A stretch of DNA of 64,000 nucleotides from Ramlibacter sp. WS9 (GTDB taxonomy: Bacteria; Pseudomonadota; Gammaproteobacteria; Burkholderiales; Burkholderiaceae_C). Location of the stretch: assembly GCF_003797765.1 (NCBI RefSeq), contig NZ_RKMB01000019.1:54073-118072 (forward strand), in the 5' to 3' direction. Both the position numbers and the translations under genes were made by a program. Under the pieces are notes generated by a model, which saw only the letters and a list, made by a program, of their open reading frames with translations, was not told the origin of the DNA and searched no databases. Shown here in pieces: positions 15,992 to 24,030 of this stretch; the stretch's first letter is position 1; each line of letters opens with the position of its first letter.

Positions 15992-17038
15992 ATGCGCCCG
16001 CCATCGTTTCGCACGCGCATCACCGAGCTGCTCGGCATTCGCCATCCGATCCTGGCCGGTGGCCTGGGGCCCAAGGTCTCGGACGCCCGCTACGTCGCCG
16101 CGGTCGTCAACGCGGGCGGCATGGGATTCATCGTCGCCGCCGGCTTCCCGGAACCCGCTGAGTTCCGCGCGCAACTCGAACAGTGCCGCGACCTCACCGA
16201 AGGCAAGCCCTTCGGCGTGAACCTCTACATCTCGCGCCAGGAGGGCGGTGTCGACCGCGTCAGGCGCCAGATCGACATCCTGGTCGAAGAGGGCGTGGCC
16301 TGTGTGGAGACCGCGGGCGCCAGCCCGGAGCCGATCGTCCCTTTGCTCAAGCAGGCCGGCATCAAGGTGCTGCACAAGGTGCCGGCGGTGCGCTACGCGC
16401 AAAGCGTGGCGAAGCTCGGCGTGGACGGCATCATCGTCGTCGGCAACGACTGCGGCGGCCACCCGGGCATCTACGGCATCAGCTCCATGGTGCAGGCGGC
16501 GCACGCGGCGCAGGTGATCGACCTGCCGCTGGTGATCGGCGGGGGCATTGGAACCGGCAGCCAACTCGCGGCCGTGTTGGCAATGGGCGCCGACGCCGTC
16601 ATCATGGGCACGCGCATGATGGTGACCGAGGAGCTCTGGATCCATCCGCACACCAAAGAGCAGGTGGTGCGGGGCGACGGCACGGAAAGCGTGGTCGTGA
16701 AGAAAGCGATCCGCGACCACCATCGCGTCTACCGCAACGCCAGCGCCGAGGCAGCGTTGGCCTTGGACGACGCGAAGGTCACCGATTTCGAACAGTACCG
16801 CCCGCATGTGATGGGCAAGCTCGCCCACCACGCCTACGTCAGCGGCGACACCCGTAACGGAATGCTCGACTACGGGCCCGCCGCGGTCTTTGCCGACGCC
16901 ATCGAAAGCGCCGAAACCATCATCGACCGCGTCATCGACGACGCCCTGGCCGCCACCGCGCGCGTGGGCGCCTTGCACCTCGCGGCGCGCCCGGTCGGCT
17001 CTCGCATCAAGAACACAGCAACAGGAGACATCGCATGA
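15992..17038 (+). CDS. nitronate monooxygenase family FMN protein
   Basis: The 348-residue TIM-barrel protein shows ITELLGIRHPILAGGLGP at the start, NAGGMGFIVAAG, VGNDCGGHPG near the active site (Gly-rich with His), and LVIGGGIGTGSQLAAVLAMGADAVIMGTR for FMN phosphate binding. This is the 2-nitropropane dioxygenase / nitronate monooxygenase superfamily. Many cluster-associated members act as FMN-dependent oxidases or enoyl reductases on unknown substrates. Start ATG 15992 lies five bases after the ligase stop; upstream in-frame starts lie inside the ligase gene. Its stop overlaps the next gene (ATGA). Confidence 0.87.
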   Translation: MRPPSFRTRITELLGIRHPILAGGLGPKVSDARYVAAVVNAGGMGFIVAAGFPEPAEFRAQLEQCRDLTEGKPFGVNLYISRQEGGVDRVRRQIDILVEEGVACVETAGASPEPIVPLLKQAGIKVLHKVPAVRYAQSVAKLGVDGIIVVGNDCGGHPGIYGISSMVQAAHAAQVIDLPLVIGGGIGTGSQLAAVLAMGADAVIMGTRMMVTEELWIHPHTKEQVVRGDGTESVVVKKAIRDHHRVYRNASAEAALALDDAKVTDFEQYRPHVMGKLAHHAYVSGDTRNGMLDYGPAAVFADAIESAETIIDRVIDDALAATARVGALHLAARPVGSRIKNTATGDIA

Positions 17039-17991
17039 GTTCAGCCATCCGCTTCGACAACCGCGTCGCCATCGTCACCGGTGCGGGAGGAGGCCTGGGG
17101 CGAGGCTATGCATTGGACCTCGCCGCGCGCGGCGCGTCCGTGGTGGTCAACGACCTGGGCGGCAGCTTCGACGGCAAGGGCAGCTCGTCGTCGATGGCCG
17201 ACGCGGTCGTCGCCGAGATCAAGGCGGCCGGCGGCAAGGCCGTGGCGTCGTACGATTCCGTATCGACTTCAGCCGGCGGCAAGGCCATCGTCGAGTCGGC
17301 GCTCGATGCGTTTGGCCGCGTCGACGTGCTGGTGAGCAACGCCGGCAGCCTGCGCAACGCGCCGATCGACGAACTGCCCGACGACACGCTCGACGCCATG
17401 ATCGAAGTGCACCTGAAGGGCGCCTTCAACGTGGCTCGCCCGGCGTTCCGGTTGATGAAACAGCAGGGCTATGGCCGCATCGTTTTCGCTTCCTCGGCCG
17501 CCGGCATGCTGGGCAACGAGCAGCAGGCCGCTTATGGTGCGGCCAAGGCGGGCCTCGTGGGGCTGATGAACATCCTGTCGCTCGAAGGTGCGCCTCATGG
17601 CGTGAAGGCCAATGCGCTGTTGCCGACGGCGATGAGCCGCATGGCGGCGGCGATGGATCCGAAGCTGATGGAATCGGCCGGCGCCCTCTACGCCGCGCTG
17701 GGGGACAAATTGGGCAACTCCGCGGACCCGAGCTTCGTCACCCCGCTCGTGGTCTACCTGTGCAGCGAAGCCTGCGACAGCACGCACAGCATCTATTCGT
17801 CCACGTTGGGCCGCTATGCGCGTGCCTTCCTCAGCATGGGCGAAGGCTGGGTCGGCCCGCGCATGGAAGCACCGCGTGCCGAAGACATCGCCTCGCATTG
17901 GGCGGAGATCTGCGAGAAGAAGGGCGCGGTCGAACTCGCCTCGTTGATGGACGAGTTTGCGGTGGTCGCCAGGCAGCTCACGGCGGGCTGA
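17035..17991 (+). CDS. short-chain dehydrogenase, HSD17B4/MFE-2-like
   Basis: The 318-residue SDR has the cofactor motif TGAGGGLGRGYALDLA near residue 16, then VVVNDLGGSFDGKG, which is characteristic of the (3R)-hydroxyacyl-CoA dehydrogenase part of peroxisomal multifunctional enzyme 2. NAG is present as VSNAG, the catalytic Ser in FASSAAG, and Tyr-x3-Lys in AAYGAAKAG. It probably oxidises a 3-hydroxyacyl-CoA to 3-ketoacyl-CoA. The start overlaps the previous stop by four bases, so translation is coupled. It is the last gene of this operon. Confidence 0.88.
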   Translation: MSSAIRFDNRVAIVTGAGGGLGRGYALDLAARGASVVVNDLGGSFDGKGSSSSMADAVVAEIKAAGGKAVASYDSVSTSAGGKAIVESALDAFGRVDVLVSNAGSLRNAPIDELPDDTLDAMIEVHLKGAFNVARPAFRLMKQQGYGRIVFASSAAGMLGNEQQAAYGAAKAGLVGLMNILSLEGAPHGVKANALLPTAMSRMAAAMDPKLMESAGALYAALGDKLGNSADPSFVTPLVVYLCSEACDSTHSIYSSTLGRYARAFLSMGEGWVGPRMEAPRAEDIASHWAEICEKKGAVELASLMDEFAVVARQLTAG

Positions 17992-18016
17992 AGGCCTCTA
18001 CCGAACCGCTGGTCGG

Positions 18017-18094
18017 AAATATAAACGTCGTTCGGGAAAGTACCTAGCGACCGCGACTTAACAGCGTTAAACAATCTCCACATAACGGTGTTAA
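18017..18094 (+). promoter_or_regulatory. cluster of AAC-N3-GTT palindromes upstream of the CMD pair
   Basis: Three dyads lie in the 145-base gap. AAACGTCGTTC at 18023-18033 matches the cluster palindrome weakly. TTAACAGCGTTAA at 18058-18070 is a perfect dyad with a three-base centre. ATAACGGTGTTAA at 18082-18094 is a close copy, centred 24 bases further on. The two latter sites share the AAC-N3-GTT core but have different outer bases, which suggests either a second regulator or a relaxed version of the same site. Confidence 0.55.
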
Positions 18095-18136
18095 GTAGCG
18101 CTCGCCGAGCGCGGCACCGCGACGAGGAGACCTCGC

Positions 18137-18646
18137 TTGGCTCAAGTCAAACACCTGGCCGCCGGACCGACCGAGCTGGACCAGGCCTGGGGCGTTCGCC
18201 CCGGGTTCTATTCGGTATTCATGGCCGACTACCAGGCCTCGGTCGCGCGCGCTGACCCGGTCCTCATCGAGCTGTGCCGCCTGCGCATGGCGCAGCTGGT
18301 CGACAGCGATTTCGACCGCAGCCTTCGTTATGCACCCGCCTCGGCCGCGGGCCTCTCGGAAGCGAAGATCGGTGCCCTCGGCGACTACGGCACATCACCT
18401 CTCTTCACCGAAACCGAGCGCCTGTGCCTCGCCTTCGCCGAGCTGTTCGTCATCCAGTCCAGCAGCATCAGTGACGAAGACGTGGATCGTGTGCAGAAGG
18501 TCCTCGGCTCCGAGCAGTTCATCTACTTCGTCAAGGCGCTGAGCGTCGTCGACCAGCTGCAAAGAAGCGTGGTCGCTTTCGACGTGCGCCCCGGCCCGGT
18601 CGTGCCGAAGACGCTGAGCGACTTCCGTTTGCTCCAAGCCGCCTGA
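18137..18646 (+). CDS. AhpD/CMD-fold protein lacking the cysteine pair
   Basis: The 169-residue protein starts at TTG 18137, placed seven bases behind GAGGAGA. Its fold pattern matches the carboxymuconolactone decarboxylase / AhpD family: VLIELCRLRMAQLVDSDFDRSLRYA in the first helices, then ERLCLAFAELFVIQSSSISDEDVDRV. At the place where AhpD enzymes carry Cys-x2-Cys it has DFDRSLRY, so peroxidase chemistry is unlikely. It is followed 16 bases later by a paralogue that retains the cysteines. The two may form a mixed complex, or this one may be a non-redox member. Function unknown. Confidence 0.78.
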   Translation: MAQVKHLAAGPTELDQAWGVRPGFYSVFMADYQASVARADPVLIELCRLRMAQLVDSDFDRSLRYAPASAAGLSEAKIGALGDYGTSPLFTETERLCLAFAELFVIQSSSISDEDVDRVQKVLGSEQFIYFVKALSVVDQLQRSVVAFDVRPGPVVPKTLSDFRLLQAA

Positions 18647-18662
18647 CTCCGAGGAACCGCCC

Positions 18663-19301
18663 ATGTCCACCACACCCCGAATCCCCGCCGAGCTCGCGCA
18701 AGGCTTCACCATGCTCTCCGAGGGCAGCGACGCCCCGGCGGCCAAGATCGCCATCCCGATCGAGTTGACGCGCCTGTCCGGCATCCCCATCGCCAGCGAA
18801 GGCTCCATCCGCCTCGACGCCGTGGTGCACGAGTGCATTCGCCTCTTCAACGCCAAGTACCAGGGCTGCGAGTACTGCATGAACGCACGCGCGGCCATCG
18901 CGGTGCAATCCGGTCTCGACGAGAGCTATGTCGAACAGCTGTCGCGCTTCGAGACGAGCACGCTGCCCGAGAAGATCAAGGCCGCACTGCGCATCACCAG
19001 CGCCATCGCCTCCGCCCCGAAGATGGTGACGCCGGCTGTGCTGGACACGGCGCGCCAGTTCTTCACCGACGAAGAGATCAGCGACATCATCCTGCTGTCC
19101 GTCGTGACGACCGGGAGCAAGGTCGCCATCACGCTCGGCGTGGAGCCGGGCAAGGGCGCCTCGGGCCGCGTGTTCTATCCCACAGACCCGGTCTACGGCA
19201 GCTCCGCCGAGCTCAAACGCGCGATCGAGGAGTACGCGAGCAAGGGCTTCTCCGTCGCCGGGGACGTCATCCCGGTTCGCGAAACCACACCCACTACCTG
19301 A
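18663..19301 (+). CDS. AhpD/CMD-like protein with CxxC motif
   Basis: The 212-residue protein has the AhpD-type core: LDAVVHECIRLFNAKYQG then CEYCMNARAA with cysteines near residues 69 and 72. The second half has KIKAALRITSAIASAPKMV and FTDEEISDIILLSVVTTGSKVAITL. The family includes alkylhydroperoxidases and decarboxylases. The Cys pair suggests thiol redox activity. It is separated from the cysteine-less paralogue by 16 bases with GAGGAA just ahead of its ATG, and it precedes an SDR gene in the same operon. Substrate unknown. Confidence 0.8.
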   Translation: MSTTPRIPAELAQGFTMLSEGSDAPAAKIAIPIELTRLSGIPIASEGSIRLDAVVHECIRLFNAKYQGCEYCMNARAAIAVQSGLDESYVEQLSRFETSTLPEKIKAALRITSAIASAPKMVTPAVLDTARQFFTDEEISDIILLSVVTTGSKVAITLGVEPGKGASGRVFYPTDPVYGSSAELKRAIEEYASKGFSVAGDVIPVRETTPTT

Positions 19302-19313
19302 AAGAACCAAATC

Positions 19314-20114
19314 ATGGAACGTCTTTCAGGCAAGGTGGCGGTGGTCACCGGTGGCGCGTCCGGCATCGGCGCCGCGACATGCAGGCGGTTGGTGCGCGAA
19401 GGTGCGCGCGTCGTCATCGGCGATCTCGACGCACTGCGCGCGCACGAGCTCGCCAAGGAGCTGGGCGATGTGTCGCTGGCTGTTCCCTTCGATGCAGGTG
19501 ACGTCAAGTCGGTCGAGGAGCTGATCGCCGCCGCCGTCGCGCGATTCGGGCGCCTGGACATCCTGCACAACAACGCGGCCATCATGGCCAACGAGCACAT
19601 CAAGCGCGACAACAACCCGGTCGACATCGACTTCGACGTCTGGGACAAGACTTTTGCCGTCAATGTGCGGGGTTATGTGGCGGGCTGCAAATACGCCATC
19701 CCCCACATGCTCAAGGCGGGCGGCGGCGCCATCGTGATGACGTCTTCCGGCTCGGCGCATCGCGGCGACCTGTCGAACATCGCCTACGGCGCATCGAAGG
19801 CGGCGGTGACGAACTTCGCACGCTACGTCGCCACCATCTATGGCAAGCAGGGCATCCGCTGCAACACCATCTCGCCCGGACTCATCCGCACCGAAGGCGG
19901 ACAGAAGAACGTGCAAGGGGCCATGGTGAAGGTCATGGCGGACAACACGCTCGCGCCGCGCCTGGGGTTGCCGGAAGACATTGCCGCGGCGGTTGCCTAT
20001 CTGGTGTCTGACGACGGCGCCTTCGTCACCGGACAGGACATCGCCGTCGACGGCGGAATGCTCGCCCACATGCCTTATTACAGCGATTTCCTGAACGCCA
20101 CCGCGGCCTGGTAA
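19314..20114 (+). CDS. short-chain dehydrogenase/reductase
   Basis: The 266-residue classical SDR shows TGGASGIGAATC near residue 13, the acidic D at the end of beta-2 (VIGDLD), which favours NAD(H), HNNAA, catalytic Ser in VMTSSGSAHRG, and Tyr-x3-Lys in IAYGASKAAV. The C-terminus YLVSDDGAFVTGQDIAVDGGM is typical. It probably oxidises a secondary alcohol of the substrate or of a CoA intermediate. It follows the CMD genes by 12 bases and precedes the second DUF1302 gene. Confidence 0.88.
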   Translation: MERLSGKVAVVTGGASGIGAATCRRLVREGARVVIGDLDALRAHELAKELGDVSLAVPFDAGDVKSVEELIAAAVARFGRLDILHNNAAIMANEHIKRDNNPVDIDFDVWDKTFAVNVRGYVAGCKYAIPHMLKAGGGAIVMTSSGSAHRGDLSNIAYGASKAAVTNFARYVATIYGKQGIRCNTISPGLIRTEGGQKNVQGAMVKVMADNTLAPRLGLPEDIAAAVAYLVSDDGAFVTGQDIAVDGGMLAHMPYYSDFLNATAAW

Positions 20115-20148
20115 GCCGCACCCACAAGAACCACATCGGAGACAAGAC

Positions 20149-21828
20149 ATGAAGGCATACCTCGCCCTGGCGCCGCTCGTGTGCGGCGCCGCCGCCCAGG
20201 CTTTCCCCATCGAGACGGGCAACCCCGATCTCGCCATTCGCCTCGACACCGAGGTGCGGTACAACGCCGGCTGGCGCATGCAGAAGATCGACCCGCGCAT
20301 GCGCCTGTCGAACCCCGGCGCGCCGGTGCTGTCCGCCATCGGCGACAACCAGTTCGAGCGCGGCGACGTGATGCTCAACCGCTTCGACCTGTTCACCGAG
20401 TTCGACATCGTCTACAAGGAGCGGTCCGGCGTGCGCGTCACAGGCGCGGCCTGGTATGACCCGACCTACGGCAAGAAGGTCAACGACCCCACCGGCACCA
20501 TCGCCAACTGGTATGCGAACGGCGAGTACTCGCCGTACACGCGGCGCTACATCACGGGGCCGTCGGGCGAGTTCCTGGATGCATTCGCCTTCACCACCGT
20601 GGACATGGGCCAGATGACCGCGTCGGCCAAGCTTGGCCGCCACAGCGTGTACTGGGGCAACTCGCTGTTCCCGCAGTCGTATCACAGCGCCATCGCCTAC
20701 GACCAGTCGCCGATCGACAACCAGAAGGGCGCCGCGAGCCCGGGCGCGCAGACCAAGGAAATCCTGCTGCCGTTGAACCAGTTGACCGGCACGTTGGCGA
20801 TCGATCCCGCGTTGTCCGTGTCGGGTCTCTACACCCTGGAGTGGCGGCCGCGCCGCTACCCCGAAGCGGGCACCTTCTACGAATACTTCGCCGGCGCCTT
20901 CTGGGGCCCGAACGGCCCGAGCGCGCTGCCCGAAAAGTACAAGCCGCCGAAGAAGGGCGGTGACTGGGGCGTGATGGTCAAGTACGGCCCTGAGTCCTGG
21001 GGCGGCTCCAACGTGAGCCTGGTCTACCGCGAGTTCTACGAGAAGATGATCGGCAACCTGTACTCACCGGATTTCGGCGGGCACATCGGCATGGCTTACA
21101 ACGACCAGAAGAACCGGCTCATCGGCGTGGCGGGCGAGACGAACCTCTGGGGCCTGAACTTCGGCAGCGAACTGACGTACCGCCAGAACACATCGATCAA
21201 GACCGCCGCCGCCGTGTCGGCGCTGCTCGACTCCGATGCGCCGGCGCGCGGCAACACCGCGGGTGCATTGGTCAACGTGGTCAAGTTGCTGCCCAAGACG
21301 CCGCTGTGGGAGGCCGGCGAGCTGGCGATGGAGCTCGCGTACTCCAAGGTGCGCAAGGTCACCTACAACCCGGGGCTCAACGGCATGGGCGCGTTCGTCA
21401 CGGGCAATGCACCCGGCACGCCCGCCGGCTACCAGAACGTCGGCTCGCCGTTCTGCCAGAACGCGGCAGGCGCTTTCGGCGCGGGCAGCGAGGACAACGG
21501 CTGCATCAGCAACAAGGGCGCGTGGATCGTTTCGGCCAACTTCCAGCCGCGGTGGCTGCAGGTGGTTCCCGGCGTTGACATGAGCGCGCCGATGTTCATC
21601 ACGTATGGCCTGAAGGGCAACGCCAACGCGGCCACCATCGCCGCCAAACAGGCGCTCTACCAGGTGGGGCTGCAGTTCGACGTGCGGCAAAAGCACGTCG
21701 TGAAGATCGCGTACACCGGCGGCCGCTCGCACGCCGAAACCACCGCGAGCGGTGGCATGACCGGCTCGGGCACCTGGTGGCAGAACGACCGCGGCTGGCT
21801 GAACGTCAGCCTCAAGTCCTCGTTCTGA
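20149..21828 (+). CDS. DUF1302 family outer-membrane beta-barrel protein (second copy)
   Basis: The 559-residue protein opens with a short signal peptide (MKAYLALAPLVCGAAAQA) followed by FPIETGNPDLAIRLDTEVRYN, aligned with the start of the mature protein at 2277-4001. The shared features are the long series of amphipathic strands, NRFDLFTEFDIVYKE, YTRRYITGPSGEFLDAFAF, and an aromatic C-terminus (NVSLKSSF). GAGACA lies before the ATG. It is probably an outer-membrane channel for the hydrophobic growth substrate or its conjugates. The genetic link to two AhpD-like proteins and an SDR differs from that of the first copy, so it may handle a different compound. Confidence 0.88.
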   Translation: MKAYLALAPLVCGAAAQAFPIETGNPDLAIRLDTEVRYNAGWRMQKIDPRMRLSNPGAPVLSAIGDNQFERGDVMLNRFDLFTEFDIVYKERSGVRVTGAAWYDPTYGKKVNDPTGTIANWYANGEYSPYTRRYITGPSGEFLDAFAFTTVDMGQMTASAKLGRHSVYWGNSLFPQSYHSAIAYDQSPIDNQKGAASPGAQTKEILLPLNQLTGTLAIDPALSVSGLYTLEWRPRRYPEAGTFYEYFAGAFWGPNGPSALPEKYKPPKKGGDWGVMVKYGPESWGGSNVSLVYREFYEKMIGNLYSPDFGGHIGMAYNDQKNRLIGVAGETNLWGLNFGSELTYRQNTSIKTAAAVSALLDSDAPARGNTAGALVNVVKLLPKTPLWEAGELAMELAYSKVRKVTYNPGLNGMGAFVTGNAPGTPAGYQNVGSPFCQNAAGAFGAGSEDNGCISNKGAWIVSANFQPRWLQVVPGVDMSAPMFITYGLKGNANAATIAAKQALYQVGLQFDVRQKHVVKIAYTGGRSHAETTASGGMTGSGTWWQNDRGWLNVSLKSSF

Positions 21829-21868
21829 CCGCCCACCTCCATTCAACGTACATCCCAGGAGTACACGC

Positions 21869-23239
21869 ATGAACACACCCCATCGCCTTCTCGCGGCCAT
21901 CCTGCTGGCGCTGAACGCACTGCCCGTGATGGCGGGCCCCACGCCCGCCGAAGCCGCCGAGCTGGGCAAGTCTCTGACTGAAGTCGGCGCCATCCGGGCC
22001 GGCAATGCCGAAGGCACCATTCCGGCCTACGACCCGGCCAAAGTGATCACCAAGCCCGTCGAGCCGTACGCGCCGGTGAACCCGGCGGGCGGCTTCCCCT
22101 ACACCGACCCGTTTGCTGCCGACAAGCCCCTGTTCTCCATCACCGCAGCCAACATGGACAAGTACGCGTCCAAGCTGAACGAGGGCACCAAGCACTTATT
22201 GAAGACACACGCGGGCTATCGCGTCGACGTTTACCCGACGCGTCGCACCGCGTCGCTGCCGAAGTTCGTGCTCGAGAACACCGTGAAGAACGTCAACAGC
22301 CCCAAGCTCGTGGGTGATGGCGACGGCATCGAGGGTGCCCACGCACAAGTCCCGTTCCCCGTTCCGCACGCGGGCAAAGAGGCGATGTGGAACGCGATCC
22401 TGCGCTACAAGCAGCCATACGAGCGCGCCGATTCCTATGCCGCCTGGTTCATGGACGGTTCGGGCAACCGCTCGCTGATCTACCGCGCGGCTGTGGACTA
22501 CGAGCACCAGTACTGGGACCCGAGCATCAAGAACCCCGAGTACTTCCTGCGACTCGTCAACTACATCACCGCGCCCGCGGCCCGCACGGGGGCCCGCGAC
22601 ATGCGCGTGAGCCCGCTGCGCCTGGACATCAAGGAACAGAACGCGTGGTCTTACACGCAAGGGCAGCGGCGCGTGCGCCTCGCGCCCGAGTTCAAGTACG
22701 ACACGGTCAACGCTCAGGAAAGCGGCGTGAAGGTCTATGACGAGATTGCCGGGTTCGACGGCAAGATGGACCGTTTCGATTTCAAGCTGCTCGGCAAGCG
22801 CGAGATGTACATCCCCTACAACGCGTACAAGGCGCAGCAAAGCGCCATGGAGACGGTGCTGACGCCGAACTTCGTCAACCCGGATGTGATGCGCTTTGAG
22901 CTGCACCGCGTATGGGTCGTGCAAGCCGACCTGAAGCCGGGCGCACGCCATATCTACAGCCGCAAGGTGTTCTACCTGGACGAGGACAGCTGGAACTTCG
23001 CGCTCTACGATTCGTTCGACCAGGCCGGCAAGCTCTATCGCTCGTCGGTGTGGCCGCTGTATGTGGCGCAGGAAACCGGCGTGCTGCGCCAGGACGCGCA
23101 GGTGTTCTACGACCACGTGAAGGGCGCGTATTCGCTGTCCGGCTGGGTCGAGCCGGGGATGACGGGTTGGCATTCGCGCGGCGCGTTGCCGCCGAACTAC
23201 TTCTCTCCCGAAGCGCTCGCCGCCAGCGGCTGGCGATAG
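21869..23239 (+). CDS. DUF1329 family exported protein (second copy)
   Basis: The 456-residue protein has a signal peptide (LLAAILLALNALPVMA, cut near residue 24) and the same signatures as the copy at 4023-5384: GNAEGTIPAYDPAK, KFVLENTVKNV, YTQGQRRVRLAPEFKYD, and FDFKLLGKREMYIPYNAYK. AGGAG lies at good spacing ahead of the ATG. It follows its DUF1302 partner by 40 bases. The two DUF1302-DUF1329 pairs have clearly diverged, so this is an old duplication or separate acquisition rather than a recent tandem copy. Confidence 0.87.
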   Translation: MNTPHRLLAAILLALNALPVMAGPTPAEAAELGKSLTEVGAIRAGNAEGTIPAYDPAKVITKPVEPYAPVNPAGGFPYTDPFAADKPLFSITAANMDKYASKLNEGTKHLLKTHAGYRVDVYPTRRTASLPKFVLENTVKNVNSPKLVGDGDGIEGAHAQVPFPVPHAGKEAMWNAILRYKQPYERADSYAAWFMDGSGNRSLIYRAAVDYEHQYWDPSIKNPEYFLRLVNYITAPAARTGARDMRVSPLRLDIKEQNAWSYTQGQRRVRLAPEFKYDTVNAQESGVKVYDEIAGFDGKMDRFDFKLLGKREMYIPYNAYKAQQSAMETVLTPNFVNPDVMRFELHRVWVVQADLKPGARHIYSRKVFYLDEDSWNFALYDSFDQAGKLYRSSVWPLYVAQETGVLRQDAQVFYDHVKGAYSLSGWVEPGMTGWHSRGALPPNYFSPEALAASGWR

Positions 23240-23240
23240 G

Positions 23241-23270
23241 GCGACGTATAGTCGCACCACACAGTGCGAC
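23241..23270. promoter_or_regulatory. nested palindromes upstream of the TetR gene
   Basis: GCGAC-gtata-GTCGC (23241-23255) overlaps GTCGCAC-cacaca-GTGCGAC (23251-23270, seven-base perfect arms). They lie 12 bases ahead of the TetR start codon, where an autoregulatory operator is expected. The sequence differs from the GAAC-N3-GTTC sites elsewhere. Confidence 0.5.
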
Positions 23271-23281
23271 GCAAGGAGTCC

Positions 23282-23974
23282 ATGAAGGAAGCAGTGAAGA
23301 AAAAGTCCGCCGGCAAGTCCGCCCCGGCGGCCGTGCGCGACAATCTGACGGTGGAAGTCATCGTCACGGCGGCTATCGGGCTGCTGCAAAAGGACGGGCT
23401 GGCCGGCCTGTCGATGCGGCAGCTCGCCGCGACGCTCGACGTCACGCCGACGGCGATCTACCACCACGTGAAGGACAAAGACGAGCTCCTCGACCTCTGC
23501 GCGGTGGAGATCCTCGCGCAGATCCCGAAGTCCGATCGGAGCCTGCCGTGGCCCCAGCGCCTGCGGACGCTGATCATCGAGCAGCAGCGTGTGTTCATGC
23601 GTGTCCCGGGCCTTGCCAAGTTTCTGCTGGTGCATCGCGAGTCGTCCGTCGCTTCGCTGCTCTGGGCCGAGGCGGTGCTCAGCGTCATGCACGATGCCGG
23701 CTTCAAGGCACAGCAGTCGCTGCCCGTGCTGATGTCGATGTCCTTCCTGCTCAACCCGATCACGCTGGTCGACGACAAGCAGCCCGCCAAGTTCACGCCC
23801 GTCCTCTACCGAACACGCGCCACCGCCCTCATCAAGAAACACCCGGGCATGTTCCCCTGCGTCAGCCAAGTCTTGCCGCTCATGCAAGCCGGCTCGTACG
23901 AGTCGCAGTTCGAGACGGCCCTCGACCGGGTCATCTCCGGCATCGAGCAGGAACTGGCCGGCCGCCCAGCCTGA
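23282..23974 (+). CDS. TetR-family transcriptional regulator
   Basis: The 230-residue protein has a basic N-terminal tail (KEAVKKKSAGKS) and a TetR helix-turn-helix at about residues 25-70: VIVTAAIGLLQKDGLAGLSM then RQLAATLDVTPTAIYHHVK, with the conserved IYHHVKDKDELL. The remaining all-helical part would bind a ligand; a TetR_C-type pattern is seen but the ligand is unknown. ATG 23282 follows AAGGAG. It stands between the DUF1302/DUF1329 operon and the PhyH operon and is the only TetR gene in view. It is therefore one candidate for the factor that reads the palindromes of this cluster. Confidence 0.88.
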   Translation: MKEAVKKKSAGKSAPAAVRDNLTVEVIVTAAIGLLQKDGLAGLSMRQLAATLDVTPTAIYHHVKDKDELLDLCAVEILAQIPKSDRSLPWPQRLRTLIIEQQRVFMRVPGLAKFLLVHRESSVASLLWAEAVLSVMHDAGFKAQQSLPVLMSMSFLLNPITLVDDKQPAKFTPVLYRTRATALIKKHPGMFPCVSQVLPLMQAGSYESQFETALDRVISGIEQELAGRPA

Positions 23975-23990
23975 CTTCGCGGGAAATCCC

Positions 23991-24016
23991 TAGTTCAACA
24001 TAGTTGAACGAAGGTC
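23991..24016 (+). promoter_or_regulatory. palindromic operator ahead of the PhyH operon
   Basis: GTTCAAC-ATA-GTTGAAC at 23993-24009 is a perfect seven-base dyad with three-base centre and the AAC-N3-GTT core. A degenerate GAACGAAGGTC (24006-24016) overlaps its right end. The site ends about 20 bases from the chosen PhyH start. Confidence 0.55.
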
Positions 24017-24030
24017 GAAAATATGAACGC

